Below, in pieces: positions 43,376-52,030 of a DNA stretch of 64,000 bases. The notes under the pieces are model-generated. The model was not told the origin of the DNA. It ran no database searches and worked only from the letters and a program-made list of their open reading frames with translations. The position numbers were made by a program, and so were the translations under genes. This DNA is from an uncultured Bacilli bacterium (GTDB lineage: Bacteria > Bacillota_I > Bacilli_A > RFN20 > CAG-826): the NCBI GenBank assembly GCA_934725985.1, contig CAKVCX010000001.1:858156-922155 (forward strand). Direction: 5' to 3'. How positions within the stretch are numbered: the first letter of the stretch is position 1; each line of letters begins with the position of its first letter.

Positions 43376-44866
43376 ATGTTAAAAGACACAAAAAAGAAAT
43401 CCATTTCAAAGGAATTTAAATTTAGATTTTTAAGTTTAGAAATAAACGGAGTTAAAAATGTTGAGCACGGACATATTCAATATGATGACTATACATCAAT
43501 TAAAAAGGGAGATTTCCAAACCAAAAATAACGGTACTTTAGGAATTTACGGTCCTAATGGTACGGGAAAAACTGCTGCCGTGGCATGCTTTAGACTACTA
43601 AAAGCTATAGCCTCAGATATATCATTTGAATCCGACAGCGGTTTAAAGAATTTAGTTTCTTTTAAAAGCAATTTAGCCAATATAAATTATACTTTTTTTA
43701 TAGAAACCCCTAATTTAGAAAAATATATAGTTTCCTATCGTTTGAATTTAAAAAATTCTACTAATACTGATTTCTTTTTTGATGTTCTGGGCGAATCGTT
43801 TTATGTAAAAAAATACGATAAGCAAAACAAAAAGTATATTCGCGATTCTAATCGTTTGACCATTGATTATGAAAATAATTCATATATATCAAATCTAGAC
43901 GCTTTTTCTATAAAATCTTTGTTTGGAACAAATAAGGAAAAGAAAGTTAATGGTCTTATTGACGTAAAGACACTTGTTTCATTAGGAAAAGAATTGCATC
44001 GATATATTGCTTTATCAGACAAATTCATTTCGATTTTAAAAAATTCTTTGTCTATCGAGGCAAAGGAAACCTCTGAATTGCTATATTATTTAAAAGAATA
44101 TATTAGAAATCACATTTACGTACATACCACTCACGCTGAAGCTCTTTCGTTTTTAGGGATGAGTGCATTATATGGAAAGGCAAATGATGAAGCCGGTCCC
44201 TTGTCAGGAGAGTTCCCCTTGTTAATTAATGGCCCGTTTGACATTTTAAACAGTCAAAGAAAAGCATATGAGAATTTATTAAAACAAATAAATGTTATAG
44301 TTTCATCTTTTGTGCCTGGATTTTCTTCTTCGTTTAAAGATTTTGGAGTCCGCTTGGTTGAAAATAAAAGCAATCCTTTACAACCAATTAAGGTAAATAA
44401 GATTGAACTTGTGAGAAATGTTGATGGTGGACAAATACCTTTGTCATGTGAGTCTGCAGGGATAAGGAAATTTGTAAATCTTGCCGGGGCACTTATCCAA
44501 GCTTTTAATCATTATTCAGATTTTTTGATTATTGATGAAATAGATTCCGGCGTTTTTGAGTTTTTATTAGGCCAAATTTTAGAAGTTATGTCAAAAGAAG
44601 GCAAAGGCCAAATTTTATTTACTTGTCATAATCTTGGCCCGTTAGAGACTTTGAGAGAAAAGAATATATACTTTACAACTCTTAACCAGAATAATAGATA
44701 CATAAAGCTTGCTCACGCAAAGACAAATAATAATATTAGAGATTTTTATATTAGGTCACTTCAAGTTGGTGGTCAAAAAGAAGAGATGTATAAAGAGACA
44801 GATTCTAGCTATATTGCTAGATCACTTCGAATTGGGGGTTTGATAGCGGATGGTGAAGAAGAATAA
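43376..44866 (+). CDS. AAA family ATPase of an ATPase-TOPRIM defence pair
   Basis: This 496-residue ATPase resembles the COG1106/AAA_15-AAA_21 group found in AbiL, PARIS (AriA) and Rlo-type anti-phage systems. It starts like SMC/RecF ATPases with FLSLEINGVKNVEHG. Walker A GPNGTGKT is at about residue 61-68. Then comes a long helical insert, signature-like LSCESAGIRKFVNLAGAL near 360, Walker B FLIIDEIDSGV near 384 and an H-switch TCHNLGPLE near 415. The small C-terminal part carries a repeated element (SLQVGGQKEE...RSLRIGGLIADGEE). The downstream TOPRIM gene overlaps by 17 bases. By analogy the ATPase would sense phage and release or activate the nuclease partner; this is not shown by sequence alone. 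Confidence 0.75.
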   Translation: MLKDTKKKSISKEFKFRFLSLEINGVKNVEHGHIQYDDYTSIKKGDFQTKNNGTLGIYGPNGTGKTAAVACFRLLKAIASDISFESDSGLKNLVSFKSNLANINYTFFIETPNLEKYIVSYRLNLKNSTNTDFFFDVLGESFYVKKYDKQNKKYIRDSNRLTIDYENNSYISNLDAFSIKSLFGTNKEKKVNGLIDVKTLVSLGKELHRYIALSDKFISILKNSLSIEAKETSELLYYLKEYIRNHIYVHTTHAEALSFLGMSALYGKANDEAGPLSGEFPLLINGPFDILNSQRKAYENLLKQINVIVSSFVPGFSSSFKDFGVRLVENKSNPLQPIKVNKIELVRNVDGGQIPLSCESAGIRKFVNLAGALIQAFNHYSDFLIIDEIDSGVFEFLLGQILEVMSKEGKGQILFTCHNLGPLETLREKNIYFTTLNQNNRYIKLAHAKTNNNIRDFYIRSLQVGGQKEEMYKETDSSYIARSLRIGGLIADGEEE

Positions 44867-45602
44867 AGTAGTTTTGTTAATAGTTGAAGGGCCATCGGAC
44901 GCTAGAACTTTAGAAAACGGTATTAGAGAAACAATAAGAAAAAGACATAAGAATTGTTCAATGAAAGTATTGGTTGCCCATAAGGATGCAACCTTTATGA
45001 ATAAACAAAATAAAGTTGTTTATTCTACAGAAATAATTAAAAACATCCATGATTTTGTTGAAGGATTTTTAAAACAACCATATTTAAAGTTAAAAACATC
45101 GGACTTGCTTTCCATTGGATTAATAACTGATTTAGATGGTTGTTATGGCGACAAAAGCGTCTTTATAGAAAATAAAAATATAGCAAAAGCTTATTATGAT
45201 TTAGAAAAGAATGTTTGTTATTGCAAAAATATTAATGCTTTTCTTTCGTCTAGGAATTTAAAAAGAAGTAATTTAAATAAATTATCAGGAACTAAAACAA
45301 TTCTTTTTAGTAAAAAAGAAATACCATTTCATATCTTTTATTTTGGAATTAATTTAGAACACGCTTTGTATAACAAACCAAATTGCACTGATTCGGAAAA
45401 AGAACAATTATCTAATAAATTTGACGTTGAATACGGTGGAGGTGGGGATTTATTTTTGAATAGATTAAAAGAAATACCGTTAATTTCTACTGTTTATAAG
45501 GAATCGTGGTCTGAAAACAAATTAAAAGAAAACTATTTTGCTCAATTGTCAAATTTGATTTCATTTTTTGAATGGATTGGCGAAATAATTGCGTATGATT
45601 AA
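44850..45602 (+). CDS. TOPRIM-domain protein, putative nuclease effector
   Basis: This 250-residue protein starts with VVLLIVEGPSDARTLENGI, the Glu-containing first TOPRIM motif of OLD/RloB/DUF4435-type proteins. LITDLDGCYGD near residue 90 supplies the DxD metal-binding motif. The rest is alpha/beta with a Lys-rich middle. In PARIS and related systems the TOPRIM partner is a nuclease acting on host tRNA or DNA. Here only the fold and the metal ligands are visible; the target is unknown. The 17-base overlap with the ATPase gene indicates tight coupling. The stop lies 208 bases before cas9, with the tracrRNA on the other strand between them. Confidence 0.72.
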   Translation: MVKKNKVVLLIVEGPSDARTLENGIRETIRKRHKNCSMKVLVAHKDATFMNKQNKVVYSTEIIKNIHDFVEGFLKQPYLKLKTSDLLSIGLITDLDGCYGDKSVFIENKNIAKAYYDLEKNVCYCKNINAFLSSRNLKRSNLNKLSGTKTILFSKKEIPFHIFYFGINLEHALYNKPNCTDSEKEQLSNKFDVEYGGGGDLFLNRLKEIPLISTVYKESWSENKLKENYFAQLSNLISFFEWIGEIIAYD

Positions 45603-45671
45603 TTTTTATTACGTATTTTATCTAATATTGATAAAATAGAGGAGAGAAATAGGGAGTCTAAAAAGCAAGAC

Positions 45672-45775
45672 GATAAAATAAAAATGCCTAATGGCATTTC
45701 TATTGGCACCAACGTGCCTGAGGTTTGGAAAAATCTTTATTTGAACTCGTAGTGCTAGTTCTAAGTCGTTCTAGC
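45672..45775 (-). ncRNA. tracrRNA: tracrRNA
   Basis: On the minus strand an anti-repeat (45768 to 45739) pairs with the CRISPR repeat. There are 11 base pairs (repeat GTTCTAAGTCG), a small internal loop, six base pairs (GTAGTG/CACTAC), a GA/GAGU bulge as in SpCas9 guides, and six base pairs (GTTTGA/TCAAAT). An AU-rich linker follows, then hairpin GGCAC-GTTG-GTGCC (45718-45705) and a terminator hairpin AATGCC-ATTA-GGCATT (45698-45683) with a U-rich tail. Predicted length is about 104 nt. It would load crRNA into Cas9 and direct RNase III processing (known for type II). Confidence 0.88.
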
Positions 45776-45781
45776 AACGAC

Positions 45782-45810
45782 ACTATATTCTTTAAGAAAG
45801 GGAATGTCAA
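45782..45810 (-). promoter_or_regulatory. tracrRNA promoter overlapping the cas9 ribosome binding site
   Basis: On the minus strand TTGACA (45810-45805) and TATAGT (45787-45782) are separated by exactly 17 bases, a near-consensus sigma-A promoter. Transcription would start near 45775, just ahead of the anti-repeat. The same 29 bases contain the cas9 ribosome binding site AAAGGG and end at the base before its ATG. Confidence 0.82.
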
Positions 45811-48800
45811 ATGTCAAAAAAATATTTATTGGGCCTAGACCTAGGAACCAATTCCGTAGGTTGGTGCGTAACCGATGAGAATAATAAAATTGTTAAAAAA
45901 GGCGGAAAATCATTGTGGGGTGCCAGACTTTTTGAAGAAGCTCAAGATGCCTCTTCTAGAAGAGCTAATAGAATTGCTAGAAGAAGGACCCAAAGAAGAG
46001 CAGAACGCATTGATTTGCTTCAAATGCTTTTTAAAGAGGAAATCGATAAAATTGATTCGACTTTCTTTTTGCGTTTAAACCAATCGATGTATCACAAAGA
46101 AGATAAAGACGATTCAATTTCTAATTTTGATAACTTGCTTTTTGTCGATGATAGTTTCAATGACTTTCATTATTACAAAAAGTTTCCTACTATTTATCAT
46201 TTAAGAAAGTATTTGTATGAGACGAATGAAAAAGCCGATATTAGGTTACTATATTTAGCCTTGGCTCATATGGTTAAATACCGGGGTAATTTTTTAATCG
46301 AAGGAGAATTTAAGGCTAATGATTCTGGGCAAATTACTTTATTGTTTAAAAATTTAAATTCGATACTTCTTGAATTGCCAGACGAAAATTCCTGTTCTAT
46401 AGAACTTAAGGAAAATTTTGCCGATGAATTCAATGAAAAAGTATTAAAGGCAAAAGGAATAAGCGCGAAAAAAGAAGCTTTAGAAAATATGTTTGGGAAA
46501 GATAAGTTTCTTAAAAATGTAATTTTCCCTTTAATTGCCGGTGGAGAAGTTGGTACGGCAAAGATATTTAGTGATTACGAAGGTGATATCGATCCGGATA
46601 AATTTTCCTTTTCTAATGCCGATTATGATGACAAGTATGCTAAATTAAGCGAATTCTTTCCAAATGACCCAAGAATAGAAATGATTTCTATTTTAAAAGG
46701 TATTTACGATTATGTACTTCTTGGGAAACTGCTTGGTGATAAAAGCACTATTTCAGAGGCGATGATTGAAAGGTTTAATGCTCATAAAGTCGATTTAAAA
46801 AAGCTAAAAGCCTATATAAAAGCTAATATGCCGGAAAAATATAACGAAGTATTTAGATTGCATGGTGGTGATAAAGAAATAAATAACTATGTTAATTATG
46901 TTGGCTCTACCAATTCGAATCTAGGAAAGCTTAGATGCAAGCATTGTGACCAAGATGGTTTTTACAAGTATATTAAAAAGATTTTGAAGCTTGACGATAT
47001 CAAGTTTGAAGAAATACAAGATGATCTTCTTAAAGATATTTATGCAAAGATTGCAGATAAATCTTATTTGCCAAGGCAAAATTCAACCGATAACGGTGTT
47101 TTCCCATATCAATTAAATTTAACTGAAATGAAGAAGATTTTGGAAATTCAAAAATCTTATTACCCCTTTTTAGAGAAAAAAGACGATGATGGTATTTCAA
47201 CAATTGAAAAAATCGAAAGTTTGCTAACTTTTAAAATACCATACTATGTAGGTCCATTAATGCCGGTAATAGAAGGCAACCCAAGGTCATCGCATTCTTG
47301 GATGATTAGAAAGGATGATAAAACAAAAATTTACCCTTGGAATTTCAAAAAGGTTGTCGATGAAGATCAATCTGCTGAAAAGTTTATAAAAAGAATGTTA
47401 AATAAATGCACTTATTTGCCGGATTGCTATTGCCTGCCTTTAAATTCTTTGCTTTTTCAACGTTATAGGGTGTTAGAAGTACTCAATAAATTATTGATAA
47501 ACGGAATGCCTTTAACAAAAGCTTTAAAAGAAGAGTTGATTAATGAAGTTTTCAAGAAAAATAAGACAGTAACAAAAAAGAAAATCGAAGATTATTTAAC
47601 TAATAAGTACGAGAAGCCTAATTCCATTACTACGTCTAATGAAAAAGAGGTTAAACAAATCGATGCTTCAATGAGCAGTTATGTTTTCTTTTCTAATGTT
47701 TTAGGCGAGGATTATGTTAAAAACAATGAAAGCCAAATCGAAGAGATTATTAAAGATTTAACAATATTCGAAGATAAAAAAATAATCGAAAGAAGGCTTC
47801 ACAAATATCATTTTACCGAAAAACAAATTAATGAAATAAAGTCTAAAAAAATGACTGGTTGGGGACGGCTCTCTAAAGAATTTTTAACTATGACCACACG
47901 CTTATTTAACGAAGCTACTGGGGAGTATATTGATAAATCATTAATCGAGGAGATGAACGATACTAATTTCAACTTGATGGAGCTCATCAACAATACTGAT
48001 TATGACTTTAAAAAGAAAATAGAAGAGGCAAATTCTAAGGATAAGGCAACTTATAAAGACTATAAGGAAAAGCATGCTGCTATAGTGAAGTATGTTGATG
48101 AATGCTACGTTTCCCCCGGCATGAAAAGACCTTTAATTCAGGCAATGTCCATTATTGAAGATGTTGAAAAGATTTTAGGATCTCCAATAGACGAATACTA
48201 CGTTGAATGCACAAGGACTAATAAAGCGGAGAAAAAAGCCAAAGATTCCCGACAGAAGCATCTACAAGAATTATATGAACAGGCAAAAAAACTCGCTAAG
48301 TCCGAAATAAAAAACGCGGCTGACAAAGAAAGAGTTTTAAGTGAAATAGATTATTTCTCTAACAAAGTTAAAAACGAAAACGAATTGAGCAAGTTTAGAA
48401 GCGACAAATACTATTTATATCTTCTTCAACTCGGAAAATGTATGTATACGTTAAAACCTATTTCATTAGCCGATATTAATGATAATAGTAAGTACGATGT
48501 CGATCATATTATTCCGCAAGCAATGCTAAAAGATGACAGCATTGAGAATAGGGTATTGGTTTGCTGCGAAGCGAATAGATATAAAAAAGCTATTTACCCT
48601 GTTTCGGAAGAGCTAATCAACCCAGGGGCAAAAGCCTTTTATAAAAATCTTTACAAGCTTGGTCTTATGGGCGAAAAAAAGTACAATAACTTAATTAGAA
48701 CGAAACCATTAAGCGATTCTGACTTAATCGGCTTCGTAAATAGACAGCTTGTTTACACAAATCAAGCTGTCAAAGCTTTGGTAGATACAATAAAAAGATT

Positions 48801-50094
48801 TCAAGTCAATAAAGATGGAAACCCTCCAAAGGTAATATATTCAAAAGGCGAAAACGTTTCTGATTTTAGAAAGGATTTCGATATTGTTAAATGCAGGGAT
48901 GCTAATAACTTCCATCATGCCCATGACGCTTATTTGAATGTATGCGTTGGTAGAGCAATAAACACTTATTATGGTGATTTCAATCATTTCAAATACCAAG
49001 AATTTAGGGAAAACAAACGTTCATTCAATCCTAAGAAAATTTTTTGCAAGAATGATAGAGGTGGCTCGGAAGCACCATTGTTAGATTCAGATGGAAATGT
49101 TGTTTGGGATTATAAAACATCTATTCCGGAAATAAAAAAGAATATATTTACACGTTTCGATGTTTTGACTACGACAATGCAATATATAAAAGGTGGCCAA
49201 CTTACTAACGCAACAATTAATCCAAAGGGAGGCAATTTAGTTCCAGTTAAGGAAAATGGGCCTCTATCTAATACAAAAAAATATGGTGGAAAAAGCGGCG
49301 TCACTTACTCTATTTATTCACTTGTTGAATTTATTGATGGAAAAAAGAAAAAAAGATTGATTGCTCCAATTCCGCTTTCTCAAATAAATAGTAAATATTT
49401 AACAGGTAATATAATAGATTATCTTTCCTCAGAATATGGATATAAAGATATAAAGGTTTTAATACCATGTTTAAGAATCAATACTGTTTTAAGAAATAAG
49501 TCTTCTCGCGTTTGCATTAGTGGGGTTGGTAATGAAATGAAATCCTACTATGTCAAGAATTTATCCGAAATCTATTATAGCGAAGCTGAGCTTTGCACGA
49601 TTAAAAAGATAAGGAAAATGCTAGATATTATAAGTAGAAAAAAATTAGATATGTCAAAGGAAGATTTCATAGAAAAAGTATCTAAACTAATGATTTTTTC
49701 TACTGATTCAATAATAATAAGCCCGGCAGCAAATGAAAGAACAAAAGCGGTTGTTTTAACAAATGATGAACTCGATGATTTATACAATAAATTTGTAACA
49801 ATGGACAAAAAACATATTTCTCTTTTTAAAAGTTCTTTTGCCATAATAGATCTATTAGCGAAAGAGGAAACAAAGATTAAGTATAATTCTCTGAACATAT
49901 TTGAAAAAAGCAAAATAGTTATGGAGTTGGTTTTATATTTCAATTCATCAATACAAGGCGCGAATTTAAGTTTGATTGGAGGGGCGTCAAAAGCTGGAGT
50001 ATCTAAAATTAGTTCAACACTTTCCTCTGATATAGAAATTGTTGTTCAATCCCCAACCGGCTTCTTTACTAAGACATTATGGAAGGCTAGCTGA
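45811..50094 (+). CDS. cas9: Cas9 endonuclease (type II-A)
   Basis: This 1427-residue RNA-guided DNA endonuclease has RuvC-I LGLDLGTNSVGW with Asp10, an Arg-rich bridge helix (RRANRIARRRTQRRAER, about 50-67), RuvC-II with Glu799 (YYVECTR), HNH YDVDHIIPQ with His899 and Asn922, and RuvC-III HHAHDAY with His1036 and Asp1039. These match SpCas9 D10, E762, H840, N863, H983 and D986, including the 23-residue H-N spacing, so both nuclease sites look intact. Unusual is ECTR in place of the common E-A-R of RuvC-II. AAAGGG lies eight bases before the ATG. No separate plus-strand promoter is evident in the 208-base gap, so it may be read from the ATPase-TOPRIM operon. cas1 starts three bases after the stop. 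Confidence 0.97.
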   Translation: MSKKYLLGLDLGTNSVGWCVTDENNKIVKKGGKSLWGARLFEEAQDASSRRANRIARRRTQRRAERIDLLQMLFKEEIDKIDSTFFLRLNQSMYHKEDKDDSISNFDNLLFVDDSFNDFHYYKKFPTIYHLRKYLYETNEKADIRLLYLALAHMVKYRGNFLIEGEFKANDSGQITLLFKNLNSILLELPDENSCSIELKENFADEFNEKVLKAKGISAKKEALENMFGKDKFLKNVIFPLIAGGEVGTAKIFSDYEGDIDPDKFSFSNADYDDKYAKLSEFFPNDPRIEMISILKGIYDYVLLGKLLGDKSTISEAMIERFNAHKVDLKKLKAYIKANMPEKYNEVFRLHGGDKEINNYVNYVGSTNSNLGKLRCKHCDQDGFYKYIKKILKLDDIKFEEIQDDLLKDIYAKIADKSYLPRQNSTDNGVFPYQLNLTEMKKILEIQKSYYPFLEKKDDDGISTIEKIESLLTFKIPYYVGPLMPVIEGNPRSSHSWMIRKDDKTKIYPWNFKKVVDEDQSAEKFIKRMLNKCTYLPDCYCLPLNSLLFQRYRVLEVLNKLLINGMPLTKALKEELINEVFKKNKTVTKKKIEDYLTNKYEKPNSITTSNEKEVKQIDASMSSYVFFSNVLGEDYVKNNESQIEEIIKDLTIFEDKKIIERRLHKYHFTEKQINEIKSKKMTGWGRLSKEFLTMTTRLFNEATGEYIDKSLIEEMNDTNFNLMELINNTDYDFKKKIEEANSKDKATYKDYKEKHAAIVKYVDECYVSPGMKRPLIQAMSIIEDVEKILGSPIDEYYVECTRTNKAEKKAKDSRQKHLQELYEQAKKLAKSEIKNAADKERVLSEIDYFSNKVKNENELSKFRSDKYYLYLLQLGKCMYTLKPISLADINDNSKYDVDHIIPQAMLKDDSIENRVLVCCEANRYKKAIYPVSEELINPGAKAFYKNLYKLGLMGEKKYNNLIRTKPLSDSDLIGFVNRQLVYTNQAVKALVDTIKRFQVNKDGNPPKVIYSKGENVSDFRKDFDIVKCRDANNFHHAHDAYLNVCVGRAINTYYGDFNHFKYQEFRENKRSFNPKKIFCKNDRGGSEAPLLDSDGNVVWDYKTSIPEIKKNIFTRFDVLTTTMQYIKGGQLTNATINPKGGNLVPVKENGPLSNTKKYGGKSGVTYSIYSLVEFIDGKKKKRLIAPIPLSQINSKYLTGNIIDYLSSEYGYKDIKVLIPCLRINTVLRNKSSRVCISGVGNEMKSYYVKNLSEIYYSEAELCTIKKIRKMLDIISRKKLDMSKEDFIEKVSKLMIFSTDSIIISPAANERTKAVVLTNDELDDLYNKFVTMDKKHISLFKSSFAIIDLLAKEETKIKYNSLNIFEKSKIVMELVLYFNSSIQGANLSLIGGASKAGVSKISSTLSSDIEIVVQSPTGFFTKTLWKAS

Positions 50095-50097
50095 ATT

Positions 50098-50973
50098 ATG
50101 TCTTTTAGGACGGTGGTAATTAAATCAAGATGCAAGCTTGAATACTCTTTGAATTATTTGGTTTATCGTACTCCCGAAAGTGAAAAACGCATTTGTCTTG
50201 ACGAAATAACTACTTTAATCATTCAAAACACTGGGGTCGCCATTACGGCGGCCCTTTTGTCTATGATGATGGAAAAAAAGATAAAAGTAATTTTTTGTGA
50301 TTGCAAATCAAATCCACAAGGAGAATTAATTCCTTATTATGGCGCATATAACAATCATGAAAAAATAAGTAATCAAATTAAGTGGAAAGGTGAAACCATG
50401 AATAATCTTTGGTCACTTATAATCTATAAAAAAATATATGGCCAAAAACGAAATTTAGATTTTCTTGGAAGAGATGACTCTTCTAATAAATTAAATGAAT
50501 ATATAGAACAAATAGTTCCGGGTGATGCGACCAATAGGGAGGGCCATGCAGCAAAAGTATACTTTAATTCTTGTTTTGGAAACGATTTTTCAAGAAGTTC
50601 TGATTGCAGTATAAATGCCTTTTTGAATTACGGGTATTCAATAATTTTATCCGCATTAAATAGAGAAATTAAGTCTTTTGGATACTTGACTGAACTCGGT
50701 ATTCATCATATTGGGGAAGAAAACCCTTTTAATCTTTCTTGCGATTTCATGGAACCATTAAGGCCTTTGATTGATTATTTGATATTAAGCGGGAAAATTA
50801 ATGATGAAAACTTTAAATCAGAAATGATTAATGTCCTTAATGCAATGGTTTCTTATGATGGAAGAAACATGATTTTAGATAATGCAATACATTGTTATGT
50901 TCAATGTTTGCTTAGTGTTTTAAATGAAAACAATATTGAAAAAGTAAGGTTCATAGAATATGAACTCGTATAG
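50098..50973 (+). CDS. cas1: CRISPR-associated integrase Cas1
   Basis: This 291-residue integrase subunit forms, with Cas2, the complex that inserts new spacers. The segment GDATNREGHAAKVYFNSCFG near residue 140-160 contains the metal-binding Glu. NYGYSIILSALNREIKSFGYLTELGIHHIGEENPFNLSCDFMEPLRPLID (positions about 180-230) provides the catalytic His and the acidic pair. Length is normal for type II. It overlaps cas2 by 14 bases. Confidence 0.97.
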   Translation: MSFRTVVIKSRCKLEYSLNYLVYRTPESEKRICLDEITTLIIQNTGVAITAALLSMMMEKKIKVIFCDCKSNPQGELIPYYGAYNNHEKISNQIKWKGETMNNLWSLIIYKKIYGQKRNLDFLGRDDSSNKLNEYIEQIVPGDATNREGHAAKVYFNSCFGNDFSRSSDCSINAFLNYGYSIILSALNREIKSFGYLTELGIHHIGEENPFNLSCDFMEPLRPLIDYLILSGKINDENFKSEMINVLNAMVSYDGRNMILDNAIHCYVQCLLSVLNENNIEKVRFIEYELV

Positions 50974-51283
50974 ATGTATGAGATCAATTTTGTTTTTTGA
51001 TTTGCCGACTGAGAAAAAATCTCAAAGAAAGGCATATTCAACTTTTGTTAAAAATTTGAAGAAAAATGGTTTTTCCATGATGCAAGAATCGGTTTATATA
51101 AAATTGGACATGGACGATAGGGCGGCGGAAGCGACTAAAGAAAAAATAAAAAAGTTTTTACCAAATGAGGGCTTTGTAGCAATGCTAAGAATAACGGAAA
51201 AGCAATTTTCTGGAATTGATTTTTTAGTTGGCTATTCAGATACGGATGTTTTATCAAACAATGAAAGGCTGGTGGAACTATGA
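50960..51283 (+). CDS. cas2: CRISPR-associated protein Cas2
   Basis: This 107-residue partner of Cas1 has a ferredoxin-like fold, with FFDLPTEKKSQRKAYSTFVKNL near the N-terminus (Asp14 is the conserved acidic residue) and GFSMMQESVYIKL after it, both typical of type II Cas2. It starts within the end of cas1 and overlaps csn2 by four bases (ATGA). The sequence supports a role in spacer integration as a structural dimer. Confidence 0.96.
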   Translation: MNSYRCMRSILFFDLPTEKKSQRKAYSTFVKNLKKNGFSMMQESVYIKLDMDDRAAEATKEKIKKFLPNEGFVAMLRITEKQFSGIDFLVGYSDTDVLSNNERLVEL

Positions 51284-51951
51284 TCGGCTTAAAGTTTGCA
51301 GGTATAGAGAAAAATTTTGAAGCAATTCCTGGTGAAATCTTTACTTTAGTATTGGAGAACCCATCTATCTATTATAAGTATATTCGTGCTCTTTATCTCG
51401 AAGATGATGAAACCATAATAATTAGTAAGGACGGAGAAACACTTACTCAATATTCTAAATACGTTCTTTTTATAGACAATTTATTTGATTTAAATCCCAA
51501 TTCAAAAAAATATTTAATGTTGGTATATAAACAAGCATCTTCGGCGTATTTAAACGATTCAAGAAAAGCCAAGATTTCTAAGATTCAAGAGGAAATAAAT
51601 GACTTGCTTGATGATGTGTCATTAGATTTTGGTTATCCAATGACTTTTGATAGGTCTTTTGGGTTGGATAAAATAATGCAAACAACTTCATTTTGTTTTT
51701 CTTCCAATGATCAAACTAATTTTTTTGAATCGTTTGTTGCATATTTGAAGGCCGTTTTAGAAATTTCAAAAGTAAAAATTTTTGTTACTTTGGATTTGTT
51801 TTCCGTTTTAAATTCTGATTGCGTTCCTTTATTGAAAAAAGAGCTGTCTTTAATGGGAGTTTGTGTTGTAAATATTTGTCCATTTGATAGAAAAATTAAA
51901 AATTATGAGAAGAAAACTACTATTATCGATTCCGACTACTGCGAATTTTAA
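51280..51951 (+). CDS. csn2: CRISPR-associated protein Csn2
   Basis: This 223-residue type II-A adaptation protein normally forms a calcium-stabilised tetrameric ring around DNA ends. The N-terminal LKFAGIEKNFEAIPGEIFTLVLENPSIYYKYIRAL, the central YLMLVYKQASSAYLND and the C-terminal KIFVTLDLFSVLNSDCVPLLKKEL fit Csn2. Its presence fixes the subtype as II-A. It is the last gene of the cas operon, and the CRISPR leader begins directly after its stop. Confidence 0.94.
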   Translation: MIGLKFAGIEKNFEAIPGEIFTLVLENPSIYYKYIRALYLEDDETIIISKDGETLTQYSKYVLFIDNLFDLNPNSKKYLMLVYKQASSAYLNDSRKAKISKIQEEINDLLDDVSLDFGYPMTFDRSFGLDKIMQTTSFCFSSNDQTNFFESFVAYLKAVLEISKVKIFVTLDLFSVLNSDCVPLLKKELSLMGVCVVNICPFDRKIKNYEKKTTIIDSDYCEF

Positions 51952-52030
51952 ATATTTGGTGTAATATGTATATGCTTAGAATGGCCATTGATGGTAGGTC
52001 AATTAGGCTCTAAAACCGTGTATATTTGAG
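51952..52030 (+). promoter_or_regulatory. CRISPR leader ending in ATTTGAG
   Basis: A 79-base AT-rich leader lies between csn2 and the first repeat. Its last seven bases are ATTTGAG, the leader-anchoring sequence known for many type II-A arrays, where Cas1-Cas2 insert new spacers. A -10-like TAATAT is present early in the leader, but I see no clear -35. Confidence 0.8.

Noticed and set aside
45739..45775. Degenerate CRISPR repeat before cas9, which could be a mini-array or a natural single guide
   Set aside because: On the minus strand the same bases form a full anti-repeat followed by linker, hairpin and terminator, with a good promoter, so they belong to the tracrRNA.
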